Shown here in pieces: positions 1-7,311 of a stretch of 64,000 bases of DNA. Numbering within the stretch: the first letter of the stretch is position 1; the number at the start of each line of letters is the position of its first letter. The notes beneath the pieces are model-generated. The model searched no databases and was not told the origin of the DNA. It worked only from the letters and a program-made list of their open reading frames with translations. The translations under genes and the position numbers were made by a program. Origin of the DNA: Rhodanobacter sp. C03 (GTDB lineage Bacteria > Pseudomonadota > Gammaproteobacteria > Xanthomonadales > Rhodanobacteraceae); the NCBI RefSeq assembly GCF_002001175.1, contig NZ_MUNT01000006.1, positions 310,001 to 374,000 of the forward strand, written 5' to 3'.

Positions 1-481
1 CGAAGTCACCAAACAGTATCTGTGCCTGATGCTCGGCCACCCGGCCAAGGCCAAGTTCGACGTCAATGCGCCACTGCTGAAATCCGTGTTGCAAGGCGGT
101 GAGCGCATGGTGCGGGTGGCGGACAACGGCAAGCCGTCACTGACGTTTTTCCGCGAGATGGAGCAGTATCCCGGCGCCCGCCTGATGCAGGCCACCTTGG
201 GCACAGGACGAACCCACCAGATCCGGGTGCATGCCGCGCACATCGGCCATCCATTGGCTGGTGATCCGAAGTACGGCGACAAGGAGATGAACAAGCGTTT
301 CCGCGAGATGGGCCTGAACCGGATGTTCCTGCACGCCGCGCACATGAGCTTCGAGCTGGAGGGGCGCTCCTACAGCTTCTCCACGCCGCTGCCGGACGAT
401 CTGAAAGACTTTCTCGATGTGCTCTCAGTCAAGGGCAAGCGGCTGGTCTACACACGGGACAAGTCGCGCACGGATTTCTGA
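1..481 (+). CDS. rluC: 23S rRNA pseudouridine synthase RluC, C-terminal part (5' truncated by window)
   Basis: This is the C-terminal part of an RluA-family pseudouridine synthase, cut by the left window edge; the open frame begins at base 2. RluC makes the pseudouridines at 955, 2504 and 2580 of 23S rRNA. The visible part has the family motif TGRTHQIRVH followed by a GHPLAGDPKYGD block and the C-terminal LHAAHMSFE strand, all typical of the catalytic domain. The catalytic Asp (HRLD motif) and the S4 domain lie outside the window. Its stop abuts the stop of the convergent phhB with no gap. RluC rather than RluA or RluD is preferred from overall similarity of the visible part. Confidence 0.88.
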   Translation, partial: EVTKQYLCLMLGHPAKAKFDVNAPLLKSVLQGGERMVRVADNGKPSLTFFREMEQYPGARLMQATLGTGRTHQIRVHAAHIGHPLAGDPKYGDKEMNKRFREMGLNRMFLHAAHMSFELEGRSYSFSTPLPDDLKDFLDVLSVKGKRLVYTRDKSRTDF

Positions 482-823
482 TCAGCGCGCCAGCAGCGCT
501 TCGACGCGGGCGGCACAGATGAAATCGTTCAGCGACAGGCCACCGACGTCATGAGTCGACCACAGTAGCTGGCAATGGCCGTAGCCGGCTTCGATATCCG
601 GGTGATGATCCTCATGGTTGGCCATGAAGCCGACCGCGTTGATGAAGCCCAGCGTGTGATGGAAGTCGGTGAATCTGAAGTCCTTGACGATGGCGTGGCC
701 GTCGGCATGCATTTGCCAGCCCGGTACCAGCTGCAGCAAGCCATTGATCTGCGTAGCGTCAAGCGCATGCTCCTTGCCCTTGCGCGGCTGACAGTGCTGA
801 GTGGCCAGGTCATTGGCGTTCAT
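482..823 (-). CDS. phhB: 4a-hydroxytetrahydrobiopterin dehydratase (pterin-4a-carbinolamine dehydratase)
   Basis: A 113-aa cytosolic enzyme that dehydrates 4a-hydroxytetrahydropterin, recycling the cofactor of phenylalanine hydroxylase. The family motif is visible as residues around FMANHEDHHPDIEAGY, with the catalytic histidines. The internal ATG at 823 is chosen because GGAG sits 7 nt upstream; a longer reading frame continues to 1207 but lacks family similarity there. No phenylalanine hydroxylase gene is next to it in this window. It converges with rluC with no spacer. Confidence 0.9.
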   Translation of the reverse strand: MNANDLATQHCQPRKGKEHALDATQINGLLQLVPGWQMHADGHAIVKDFRFTDFHHTLGFINAVGFMANHEDHHPDIEAGYGHCQLLWSTHDVGGLSLNDFICAARVEALLAR

Positions 824-867
824 GCGGATCTCCATGGGGCTGAAAGTCGGGATGCGAAGCGTCGAAG

Positions 868-918
868 TTGCGCGCGCAAAAGTCAAAGCGCGCAATGAAA
901 TTGAAACAGGACTAAAAT
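868..918 (+). promoter_or_regulatory. Probable nfuA promoter with overlapping inverted repeat
   Basis: TTGCGCGC (868-875) and its exact inverse GCGCGCAA (888-895) are separated by 12 nt, just ahead of a good -10 hexamer TAAAAT at 913-918. The -35 region is poor. An operator overlapping the -35 is one reading; chance is possible in GC-rich DNA. Confidence 0.4.
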
Positions 919-974
919 GGTGCTGTTTCGCTGGCGAGGTCTGCCAGCACCCGTTTGGCGACCCCGGAGCAGGC

Positions 975-1583
975 ATGATCGATATTTCCGAACGCGCGCA
1001 GCAGCATTTTCTGCGGCTTCTTTCACAGCAGGGTAGCGACGACCTGAGCATCCGTCTGCGGGTGACTTCCCCCGGCACAGCGGCGGCCAATTGCGAACTG
1101 GAGTTCTGCGAGCCGGCCGATCTTGCCGGTGGCGAGTGGACGATCGAATGCGCAGGCTTCCTGTTCCACATCGATGGCGACAGCGCTAGCTGGCTGGACC
1201 ATGCCACGATCGATTACGAACCCAATGCCACCGGCGGTCAGCTCAATATCCGCGCGCCCAGGATCAAGGGCGATGTGCCGGGTGTGGAAGCTGGCCTGAT
1301 CGAGCGCGTGCGCTATGTGCTGGAATCGGAAATCAATCCGCGGCTCGCCTCGCATGGCGGCAAGGTCACGTTGCTGGAGATCGATGCCAGCGGAGCGGTG
1401 TTGCTGCAGTTCGGCGGTGGCTGCCACGGTTGCGGGATGGTCGACGTGACGCTGAAGCAGGGCGTGGAAAAGACCCTGCGCGAGCGCGTGCCGGAAATCA
1501 CTGCGGTGCGCGATGCGACCGATCATGCCTCGGGCGAGAAACCTTATTACAACAAGGCCGAGGGCAAGTCTGCGATCGCCTGA
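975..1583 (+). CDS. nfuA: Fe-S cluster biogenesis protein NfuA
   Basis: A 202-aa Fe-S carrier that delivers 4Fe-4S clusters to client apoproteins, especially under stress. It has the two-domain NfuA layout: an N-terminal degenerate A-type scaffold domain (about residues 1-95) and a C-terminal NifU-like domain with the cluster-binding CxxC at C150 and C153 (GGCHGCGMVDVTLKQGVE context). The length is near that of E. coli NfuA (191 aa). The ATG at 975 has GGAGCAGG just upstream. It ends 25 nt before a strong hairpin shared with the convergent cytochrome gene. Confidence 0.95.
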   Translation: MIDISERAQQHFLRLLSQQGSDDLSIRLRVTSPGTAAANCELEFCEPADLAGGEWTIECAGFLFHIDGDSASWLDHATIDYEPNATGGQLNIRAPRIKGDVPGVEAGLIERVRYVLESEINPRLASHGGKVTLLEIDASGAVLLQFGGGCHGCGMVDVTLKQGVEKTLRERVPEITAVRDATDHASGEKPYYNKAEGKSAIA

Positions 1584-1607
1584 GCCGACGGCTCGATCAT
1601 CACCCTA

Positions 1608-1641
1608 AAACCAAAGGCCCGCGAGAGCGGGCCTTTGGTTT
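1608..1641. terminator. Bidirectional Rho-independent terminator (nfuA / cytochrome c)
   Basis: A perfect 15-bp stem (AAACCAAAGGCCCGC, GAGA loop, exact complement) with an A run on the left and T run on the right serves both converging genes. Confidence 0.9.
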
Positions 1642-1661
1642 GGTGCAGCGAGGCGGCAGAC

Positions 1662-2015
1662 TTACTTGTCGCCGCCGATATGACCCTGCAGAGTATCGAG
1701 CTTGGTCGGCAAGCTGGAGAAGTATGCGGCGACGTCTTCGATGTCCTGGTCGGACAGGGTGGCTACCATACCCTTCATGATCGGGTTGTTGCGCTGGCCG
1801 TCCTTGTACTCATGCAGCACGTGTTGCAGGTAGGTGTTGTACTGGCCGGCCAGACGTGGGTACTGCGGATCGACCGCATTGCCATCGACACCGTGGCAGG
1901 CGAAGCAGGTGGCAGCCTTCTGCTTGCCATTCTCGGCGTTGCCATTGGCCAGCAACTGGGTGGAAGCGAACGCCAGCATGGCGCCGAATGAAAGCAGGGT
2001 AAGCGCACGTTTCAT
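1662..2015 (-). CDS. Class I c-type cytochrome (cytochrome c553-like), periplasmic
   Basis: A 117-aa exported monoheme cytochrome. Residues 1-23 form a signal peptide with a hydrophobic core, then the heme motif CFACH (C37, C40, H41); a distal Met ligand is likely in the NPIMKGM segment. This would carry electrons in the periplasm, probably toward a terminal oxidase. The ATG at 2015 is preferred over an upstream ATG at 2033 because the signal peptide begins there and AAGGA lies upstream. It follows a paralogous cytochrome by 18 nt, so the two are probably co-transcribed and arose by duplication. A cytochrome c4 split into two proteins is another view. Confidence 0.85.
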   Translation of the reverse strand: MKRALTLLSFGAMLAFASTQLLANGNAENGKQKAATCFACHGVDGNAVDPQYPRLAGQYNTYLQHVLHEYKDGQRNNPIMKGMVATLSDQDIEDVAAYFSSLPTKLDTLQGHIGGDK

Positions 2016-2033
2016 GCGGAAAGTCCTTGGCAA

Positions 2034-2357
2034 CTACTTGGCGAGGCTGGAAAGGTAGGCGGCGATGTTCTGAATGTCCGTATCGGACAGACTCTGCGCC
2101 TGTGCATCCATGGTCGGATGCGTGCGATCGCCACTCTGATAACCATGCAGCGCGTTGACGATGTACTGCTCGTTCTGCCCGGCGATCTTCGGTACCGGGT
2201 ACTGCGGGTAAGCGTTGGTATAACCAGGTACGCCATGGCAACCGGCACAGGTATAGATCAGTTTGCGCCCGGCAGCCTTGTCACCTTCGGCATGAACGCT
2301 GGCGGAGGCAAACAGGGCTGTGGCCACGGCAAGGCCAAGCAATTGCAGTCGAGTCAT
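2034..2357 (-). CDS. Class I c-type cytochrome (cytochrome c553-like), periplasmic
   Basis: A 107-aa exported monoheme cytochrome, paralog of its downstream neighbour. A signal peptide covers residues 1-23 (cleavage after VHA), the heme motif is CAGCH (C37, C40, H41), and a probable Met ligand lies in THPTMDAQ. The start at 2357 is taken because TGAGA is about 9 nt upstream; an ATG three codons earlier (2366) has no room for a ribosome site. It is the first gene of a two-cytochrome unit. Confidence 0.83.
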   Translation of the reverse strand: MTRLQLLGLAVATALFASASVHAEGDKAAGRKLIYTCAGCHGVPGYTNAYPQYPVPKIAGQNEQYIVNALHGYQSGDRTHPTMDAQAQSLSDTDIQNIAAYLSSLAK

Positions 2358-2545
2358 CGAGATCATTCTCACGAGTGAAGCGGGTACAGGGTGATATAAG
2401 TCGCCAAGTATAGACGTTGCGTTCGCACCTGAACAACATTCGGGTGGTGTGCGGTCAATGTTCGCGTAACCCGCACTGGTCGTTGTCGCATGATCATGGT
2501 CGGTGTTTTCGCTGGTTGTGATGGTTGATGCCGTAGCGAATGTCA

Positions 2546-2575
2546 TTGATGCTGCGGCCATCGGCCCCATATACT
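2546..2575 (+). promoter_or_regulatory. Sigma-70-type promoter of ssrA
   Basis: TTGATG at 2546-2551 and TATACT at 2570-2575 with an 18-nt spacer, placing the start a few bases after 2580, about 15-20 nt ahead of the mature tmRNA 5' end. This fits a processed precursor. Confidence 0.7.
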
Positions 2576-2598
2576 CACCGGGTCACATCGTTTTCCCC

Positions 2599-2955
<357 letters not shown>

Positions 2956-2978
2956 TACAGCTCCAACGCAGTCCAACG

Positions 2979-3021
2979 AAGGCCGGCAACCCTAGCAACA
3001 GCAAAGGTTCCGGCCTTTTTT
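2979..3021 (+). terminator. Rho-independent terminator downstream of ssrA
   Basis: AAGGCCGG (2979-2986) pairs with CCGGCCTT (3010-3017), extended by AACC/GGTT inside, and is followed by a T run to 3021. It lies on the element side of the ssrA 3' end, so the element may supply the tmRNA terminator. Confidence 0.75.
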
Positions 3022-3057
3022 GTGCCTGATGTCGTCCAATCTGATCCATTGCAATCC

Positions 3058-3116
3058 GGGGGCAACTGGGGGCAACATCGGGGGCAACAGCACCTATCCC
3101 CGTGAGAGTTGCCCCC
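3058..3116. repeat. GGGGGCAAC repeats at left end of element (candidate integrase arm sites)
   Basis: Three direct copies at 3058-3066, 3068-3076 and 3080-3088, and one inverted copy at 3108-3116 that touches the integrase start codon. Two more direct copies occur at the other end of the element (7159-7167, 7171-7179). Repeated short sites at both ends are what arm-type integrase sites look like. Confidence 0.65.
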
Positions 3117-4337
3117 ATGACGCTTTCCGACGTCACCATCCGCAAGACCAAGCCAGCCGACAAGACCCAGCGACTTTTCGATGGTGGCGGCCTGTACTTG
3201 GAAGTCTCGCCAGCCGGGGGCAAGTGGTGGCGTTTGAAGTACCGGTATGGGGGCAAGGAGAAACGTCTGTCTCTCGGCACGTACCCCGATACCGGTCTGG
3301 CCGATGCCCGCGACAAGCGCGACGCGGCCCGCAAGTTGCTGGCCGCTGACGTCGATCCGGGTGAACAGCGCAAGGCCGTCAAAGCTGCCGGCGAGGATCG
3401 TGCAGCGAACAGCTTTGAAGTGGTGGCGCGCGAGTGGCACACGAAGCAATCGGCAACATGGGTGGAGCTGCACGCCAGTCGGATCATGCTGCGGATGGAG
3501 AATGATGTATTCCCGTGGTTGGGCAGCCGACCGATTGCCGACGTTACGGCAAAGGAACTGCTGGCGACGGTGAACCGGATCGTTGACCGTGGCGCCGTCG
3601 AGTCCGCGCACCGCGTGTTGCAAAACTGCGGACAGGTATTGCGCTATGCGATTGCCACCGGCCGCGCCGAACGCAACCCGGTGGCCGATCTGCGCGGCGC
3701 GTTGCCACCAGTCAAGCAAACCCATCTAGCCGCCATCGTCGACCCGGTTGCTATCGGTGGCCTGCTCCGCGCGATGGACGGCTATCAAGGCTCGCTGGTG
3801 ACGAAGTGCGCCCTGCGACTCGCGCCGCTTGTGTTCGTGCGACCGGGCGAACTACGGCAAGCAGAATGGGCGGAGTTCGATATGGACGGCGCGCAATGGA
3901 ATATCCCTGCCGAGAAAATGAAGATGCGCGAGCCGCATCTGGTCCCGCTGGCACCGCAAGCCGTGGCGATCCTGCGCGAACTGCACCCACTGACCGGGCG
4001 CGGGCGCTACGTGTTCCCTAGTGCGCGCAGTCCGCAGCGACCCATGAGCAATAACGCGGTGTTGTCGGCGTTGCGTCGCATGGGCTACGCCACCGATGAA
4101 ATGAGCGGTCACGGTTTCCGCGCGATGGCTCGCACAGTGCTGGACGAAGTGCTGCACTTCCGGCCCGACTACATCGAGCACCAGCTGGCGCATGCAGTGA
4201 AAGACCCGAACGGTCGCGCATACAACCGCACGGCGCACTTGTCAGAGCGACGCAAGATGATGGCTGGATGGGCGGACTATCTGGATACGTTGAAGATCGG
4301 CGGCAACGTCGTGCCGATGACACGCAAGGCCAGCTGA
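3117..4337 (+). CDS. Tyrosine-type site-specific integrase (P4/IntA family)
   Basis: A 406-aa integrase that recombines the element with the 3' end of ssrA. It has an N-terminal DUF4102 arm-binding domain (about residues 3-90), a SAM-like core-binding domain (about 97-190) and a C-terminal catalytic domain. The catalytic residues are visible: R242 (VRPGELR), H332 and R335 (HGFR), H355 (EHQLAH) and the nucleophile Y369 (RAYNR). The ATG at 3117 is chosen; a GTG at 3102 would read through an inverted GGGGGCAAC repeat that directly abuts the ATG, so integrase binding there could repress its own gene. The length is normal for the family and the frame is intact. Confidence 0.95.
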   Translation: MTLSDVTIRKTKPADKTQRLFDGGGLYLEVSPAGGKWWRLKYRYGGKEKRLSLGTYPDTGLADARDKRDAARKLLAADVDPGEQRKAVKAAGEDRAANSFEVVAREWHTKQSATWVELHASRIMLRMENDVFPWLGSRPIADVTAKELLATVNRIVDRGAVESAHRVLQNCGQVLRYAIATGRAERNPVADLRGALPPVKQTHLAAIVDPVAIGGLLRAMDGYQGSLVTKCALRLAPLVFVRPGELRQAEWAEFDMDGAQWNIPAEKMKMREPHLVPLAPQAVAILRELHPLTGRGRYVFPSARSPQRPMSNNAVLSALRRMGYATDEMSGHGFRAMARTVLDEVLHFRPDYIEHQLAHAVKDPNGRAYNRTAHLSERRKMMAGWADYLDTLKIGGNVVPMTRKAS

Positions 4338-4402
4338 TCAATAGCCGTTGAACGTCGCGCCTAGGCTGGGCGGCACTTATTGAAGGGCGTAGAGGTGTGC
4401 GC

Positions 4403-4912
4403 ATGTCAGATATTCGACTAAACCAGCTTGGTGAGCTTAGTCGCGAAGCCAACCATGTACAGCAACGGCAAGCTGTACTTCAGAGGCGTGCGGATCGGCT
4501 GGCTCGGTGTGCCATGCAATGTGACATCGAAGAACTCGCTAGTCGTTATGCATGGATGAGAGTGCTGGTGATGGAGCTGGAGAGTACCCAACGAAAGTCC
4601 GCCGAGTTATTCGAACAGCAACGATTGCTATCTGTCATCAGTGACGGACGGGCATCCGGGTATCAGGCTGCTGCGCGTGAATTTACACAGGACATAAAGA
4701 AAATCCGGTTAGATCGAAGGAAGGGCGGAAAGGCAGCTGGGGAGGCAAAAAAAGTGGAAGCTGCAAAGTGGCATTCTCGTTGCGTGGAAAAGGCAGGGGC
4801 ACTCCTTGTACAAGGTAGATCACGCCGCGAACTAGCTGGCATCCTTGCTCCGCAATTCGAAGTCACGCCGCAAGCAGTTCGTACTGTCCTGAACAAAGCG
4901 AAAGTGAAGTAA
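4403..4912 (+). CDS. Hypothetical coiled-coil protein with possible C-terminal helix-turn-helix
   Basis: 169 aa, not recognised. The N-terminal two thirds is strongly helical and charged, with heptad-like spacing (about residues 1-75), followed by a lysine-rich stretch (about 100-120). The last 40 residues (GRSRRELAGILAPQF, then VTPQAVRTVLNKAK) look like a helix-turn-helix that could bind DNA. The ATG at 4403 is preceded by AGAGGTG; an in-frame GTG at 4397 is possible. It lies between integrase and the AlpA-like gene, less GC-rich than the host, so it is element-specific. A regulatory or partition-like role is only a guess. Confidence 0.7.
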   Translation: MSDIRLNQLGELSREANHVQQRQAVLQRRADRLARCAMQCDIEELASRYAWMRVLVMELESTQRKSAELFEQQRLLSVISDGRASGYQAAAREFTQDIKKIRLDRRKGGKAAGEAKKVEAAKWHSRCVEKAGALLVQGRSRRELAGILAPQFEVTPQAVRTVLNKAKVK

Positions 4913-4966
4913 GCGCCCTTTCGTTTCGGTGTTTAACGTCCGTCCAAACCAACAAAGGACGGTCAA

Positions 4967-5194
4967 ATGAGTACCGAAATAGTTACCGCATGCGTCTATT
5001 CGCGTGTCTCGGAAATAGCCAACAACCGCCGCACAGGCAAGCCGGGCATCATCCCAGTGTCGCCTGCAACTTGGTGGAGTTGGTGCAAGTCTGGCAAGGC
5101 ACCAAAGCCGATTCGCCTAAGTGCTGGCGTCACCGTATGGCGTACTGTCGAAGTGATCGCCTTCGCTGAGTCATTGGCTGACCGTGCGGCATGA
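4967..5194 (+). CDS. AlpA-like small DNA-binding regulator / excisionase-type protein
   Basis: 75 aa with the shape of an AlpA/MerR-like winged helix. The segment VSPATWWSWCKSGKAPKPIRLS matches the AlpA pattern (shortened here to its key residues: the paired W, the SGKAPKP turn and the following strand). Proteins of this kind control integrase expression and excision in P4-like elements. GGACGG precedes the ATG by 7 nt. Its stop overlaps the start of the next gene by 4 nt, so the two are translationally coupled. Confidence 0.75.
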   Translation: MSTEIVTACVYSRVSEIANNRRTGKPGIIPVSPATWWSWCKSGKAPKPIRLSAGVTVWRTVEVIAFAESLADRAA

Positions 5195-5688
5195 GCCGGA
5201 ATCGACGCAAGATTACGGGTCGCGCCGAAAGTGGCGGTTATTTCACGCAACCGCACGCGGTCATGGAGTCGCCGAACTATCGCGCGCTGTCAGCGCATGC
5301 TGTGAAGCTTTTGAACGACCTGGGCTTGCAGTTTCGTGGTGCAAACAATGGCGACCTGTCCACCGCGTGGAGAATTATGCAACCGCGTGGCTGGCGCTCG
5401 CGTGACACGTTGTGGCGTGCACAGGCAGAGCTGCTGCACTTCGGCATGATCGAAAAGACCCGGCAAGGCGGGTTGAACCGTTGCAACCTGTTCGCGCTGA
5501 CATGGCTGGCCATCAACGAGTGTCGCAACAAGCTGGATGTACCGGCGACGCGGGTCGCGTCCGGGGTATGGAATACACCGCAGCCACCAATGCCAAAACC
5601 AGAGCGGAAAAACGCAACGTCCAACACGACCAGCGTGTCAGACCGACACGGCGGGCGTGTCAGCACAACATGCCTAGCGTGTCAGTGA
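5191..5688 (+). CDS. Winged-helix replication-type protein of the element (candidate Rep)
   Basis: 165 aa. The central part (about residues 25-115) reads as a helix-turn-helix or winged-helix fold: an alignment-like segment SPNYRALSAHAVKLL, then SRDTLWRAQAELLHFGMIEKT and a GGLNRCNLFALTW strand. Small phage and satellite replication or copy-control proteins have this layout. The C-terminal 50 residues are polar and probably disordered. Its 3' end is built into an array of GCGTGTCAG iterons (from 5633), a usual arrangement for a Rep protein and its origin. It overlaps the AlpA-like gene by 4 nt (ATGA). The replication role is inferred from context. Confidence 0.65.
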   Translation: MSRNRRKITGRAESGGYFTQPHAVMESPNYRALSAHAVKLLNDLGLQFRGANNGDLSTAWRIMQPRGWRSRDTLWRAQAELLHFGMIEKTRQGGLNRCNLFALTWLAINECRNKLDVPATRVASGVWNTPQPPMPKPERKNATSNTTSVSDRHGGRVSTTCLACQ

Positions 5689-5749
5689 GTATCTTACCGA
5701 CACGACCGGCGTGTCAGTCAGGGCATTTTTTATGCGCTCGCTGACACGC
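5633..5749. repeat. Iteron-like array GCGTGTCAG (candidate replication origin or operator)
   Basis: Exact direct copies of GCGTGTCAG start at 5633, 5655, 5677 and 5709 (steps of 22, 22 and 32 nt). Inverted partial copies CGACACG lie at 5644-5650 and 5698-5704, and a full inverted copy CTGACACGC at 5741-5749. The 22-nt step is close to two helical turns, so bound protein would line up on one face. The array begins inside the upstream gene and runs into a T-rich stretch (5725-5731). Confidence 0.8.
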
Positions 5750-5979
5750 TCGGCGTGCACCTTTATATATTACCAATGGAGGGCGTTGTGATTGCCTTGC
5801 TTGGAAGGTTCACAGAGGCTCTCATGGTTGCGCTGGCACTCGCTGGCATCCGTGAGTTCTCGAAATAAACAAACCTGAAATATCAGGCGCATTGCAAAAT
5901 ACAGGCAAAAAGCAACGAGGGGAGTTAGCCCGAAACCCCCCTTCCACGTCATGGCGTTGCGCGCCCTTTCGGGTGAGTG
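5689..5979. other. Non-coding stretch with iterons, then no recognised gene
   Basis: The left part holds the iteron-like array. From about 5760 to 5979 no convincing gene is seen; this part is AT-richer than its surroundings and has only short frames without ribosome sites. Confidence 0.6.
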
Positions 5980-6213
5980 CTAAGGAGTCGGCTGCGGTTT
6001 ATTCGCCGGACAAGAGTATCCGCATAATTTGAGCGCAGAGGTGCACTCGTGCTGGCGCTCAATAGGGAACATGGAGAATTTGGAGAGGCATTGCGAATAG
6101 GTGTCGCTGCATGCATGAACACACGTTCCATCCTTGCCGCTTAAGTCTGGGACGCTGGCGCACGCGGTAAGAGCCAGACCAAGCACGGCTGTGAGCACGA
6201 TATACCGGTACAT
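5980..6213 (-). CDS. Small cysteine-rich lipoprotein of the element
   Basis: 77 aa with a lipoprotein signal peptide and lipobox LTAC (lipidated Cys at 18). The mature part has six cysteines at 31, 35, 42, 57, 64 and 68, including two CX3C pairs (31/35 and 64/68), which suggests a disulfide-stapled helical hairpin in the periplasm. GGGGAAG lies 5 nt before the ATG at 6213. Not recognised. In small prophage-like elements, lipoproteins of this size can act in superinfection exclusion, but nothing in the sequence proves that here. Confidence 0.7.
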   Translation of the reverse strand: MYRYIVLTAVLGLALTACASVPDLSGKDGTCVHACSDTYSQCLSKFSMFPIERQHECTSALKLCGYSCPANKPQPTP

Positions 6214-6313
6214 ATTCTTCCCCTGTAGACGACGCAAATGTTGCCGTGGAAGCGATCCACAGGCCCATTTGTGGTGGGTTATGACTCAGCGGCTTGTTGC
6301 TCTCTTGTGCCGC

Positions 6314-6571
6314 TTAAATTCCTAAAGTATTCCGCTTCTGCATCCGCGGCTTGCCGTTCCTATCGTCCGCTGACATAGCGTCGGTGTAGGCCTCTATGCA
6401 GCTCAGGTTGCCGGCTATTTCTTCAAGCCTCGAATTTGCCTCTCGAAGCAGGCCGCCGATCTTCCAAACCTCCCAGAAAGCAAAGAAGATGACGATGCCT
6501 ATCCAGTGCTGAGTGATGAAAGCACTAGCCGCGCCGATGCCGCCGAAAACCGCCTGAAGCCACATAGGCAT
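6314..6571 (-). CDS. Small hypothetical membrane protein of the element
   Basis: 85 aa, not recognised. One or two membrane segments are visible (about residues 5-20 and 23-36, the second rich in I, F and W), followed by a charged helical tail with several Glu and Arg. The ATG at 6571 has AGAGG about 7 nt upstream; an ATG two codons earlier (6577) is too close to that site. It reads toward the lipoprotein gene on the same strand with a 100-nt gap, so the two may be one unit. Confidence 0.5.
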   Translation of the reverse strand: MPMWLQAVFGGIGAASAFITQHWIGIVIFFAFWEVWKIGGLLREANSRLEEIAGNLSCIEAYTDAMSADDRNGKPRMQKRNTLGI

Positions 6572-6685
6572 GCTCATCCCTCTAGTCTTCCAACTGCCAG
6601 TCCAGCGCATCAGGCGTAGTGTGTTGTCGCGTAACGTGACTTATAGTCCGTGGATCAATAGTCTACGGCAAGTGAACGTAAGCGG

Positions 6686-6964
6686 GTGGACATCACCCCG
6701 TACGTCGGCCCTGCGTTTCGCCTCCTACGCGAGCGCGCAGAGGTCAGCCAAGAAGACCTAGCCTTCCGTGCAGGGCTTGATCGTACGTACGTGAGCGGGA
6801 TCGAACGCGGCCGCAGGAATCCTTCGCTCAAGTCGATGCAACGCCTTGCCGCCGAGTTATCAGTATCGCTGGATCAAGTATTCGTCCTTGCTCGCAAGCT
6901 GGCAGTAGAGGACGACGAATTGCCGGCGCAAAGGCGGGTACGTAAGACGCCTGCGCGGGGCTAA
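6686..6964 (+). CDS. XRE-family helix-turn-helix transcriptional regulator
   Basis: 92 aa. A Cro/C1-type helix-turn-helix fills about residues 10-66: LLRERAEVSQEDLAFRAG, then DRTYVSGIERGRRNPSL, and a LAAELSVSLDQVF helix. The tail is short and basic. It would act as the repressor or regulator of the element. The start is a GTG at 6686 with a weak ribosome site. It is divergent from the membrane-protein gene, so the 6572-6685 gap probably carries both promoters. Confidence 0.8.
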   Translation: MDITPYVGPAFRLLRERAEVSQEDLAFRAGLDRTYVSGIERGRRNPSLKSMQRLAAELSVSLDQVFVLARKLAVEDDELPAQRRVRKTPARG

Positions 6965-7158
6965 GCCGTTGCATTGACACTGTGAGCCGAAGTGCCATGC
7001 CCGCCGCGCATGTGCCAGCAAACTACTGAAGTTTGCTGGGTTGAAGCTGCCTCATGCAGACAGGGCCGTCGCCAGCTATAAGCCAGCCAAAGTCCACAAA
7101 GTGTCGAGAAGTGTCGTGTATGCATGACTATTGCGTGCGAGGGCATGTGACACAGTCT

Positions 7159-7179
7159 GGGGGCAACTTTGGGGGCAAC
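7159..7179. repeat. GGGGGCAAC repeats at right end of element (candidate integrase arm sites)
   Basis: Two direct copies at 7159-7167 and 7171-7179, spaced 12 nt, the same motif and nearly the same spacing as at the left end (3058-3088). Confidence 0.65.
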
Positions 7180-7230
7180 TCGGAATCGTTGAATCTCGAA
7201 ACCTTTAGAGCGCAAGGCTTGCGGCGAATA

Positions 7231-7254
7231 GTTCAATAGACGCCACCCCAATAA
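7231..7254 (+). other. Candidate attR: degenerate copy of the ssrA 3' end
   Basis: GTTC at 7231 and CGCCACC at 7241 keep the same 10-nt offset as GTTC at 2930 and CGCCACC at 2940 in ssrA. Bases between differ, so identity is only partial (roughly 14 of 24 by eye). Confidence 0.4.
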
Positions 7255-7255
7255 A

Positions 7256-7289
7256 CAAAAAGCCCTTGATGAAAATCAAGGGCTTTTTG
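7256..7289 (-). terminator. Rho-independent terminator of smpB
   Basis: A 15-bp stem (CAAAAAGCCCTTGAT, GAAA loop, exact inverse) with a T run on the minus strand, 23 nt after the smpB stop. Confidence 0.9.
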
Positions 7290-7311
7290 TTGCGCAGTGT
7301 CTTGTGCGGAT

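Larger units (their letters stand above)
6965..7311. other. Non-coding right end of the element
   Basis: No gene is seen. It holds a perfect 10-bp hairpin at 7015-7039 (CCAGCAAACT, 5-nt loop, inverse), two GGGGGCAAC sites, the degenerate att copy and the smpB terminator. Confidence 0.6.

Noticed and set aside
5633-5749. CRISPR array
   Set aside because: Repeats are 9 nt, spacers differ in size, and both orientations occur; no cas genes.
5770-6131. Short minus-strand frames (60 aa) within the element
   Set aside because: No ribosome site, no motif, and one overlaps the lipoprotein gene.
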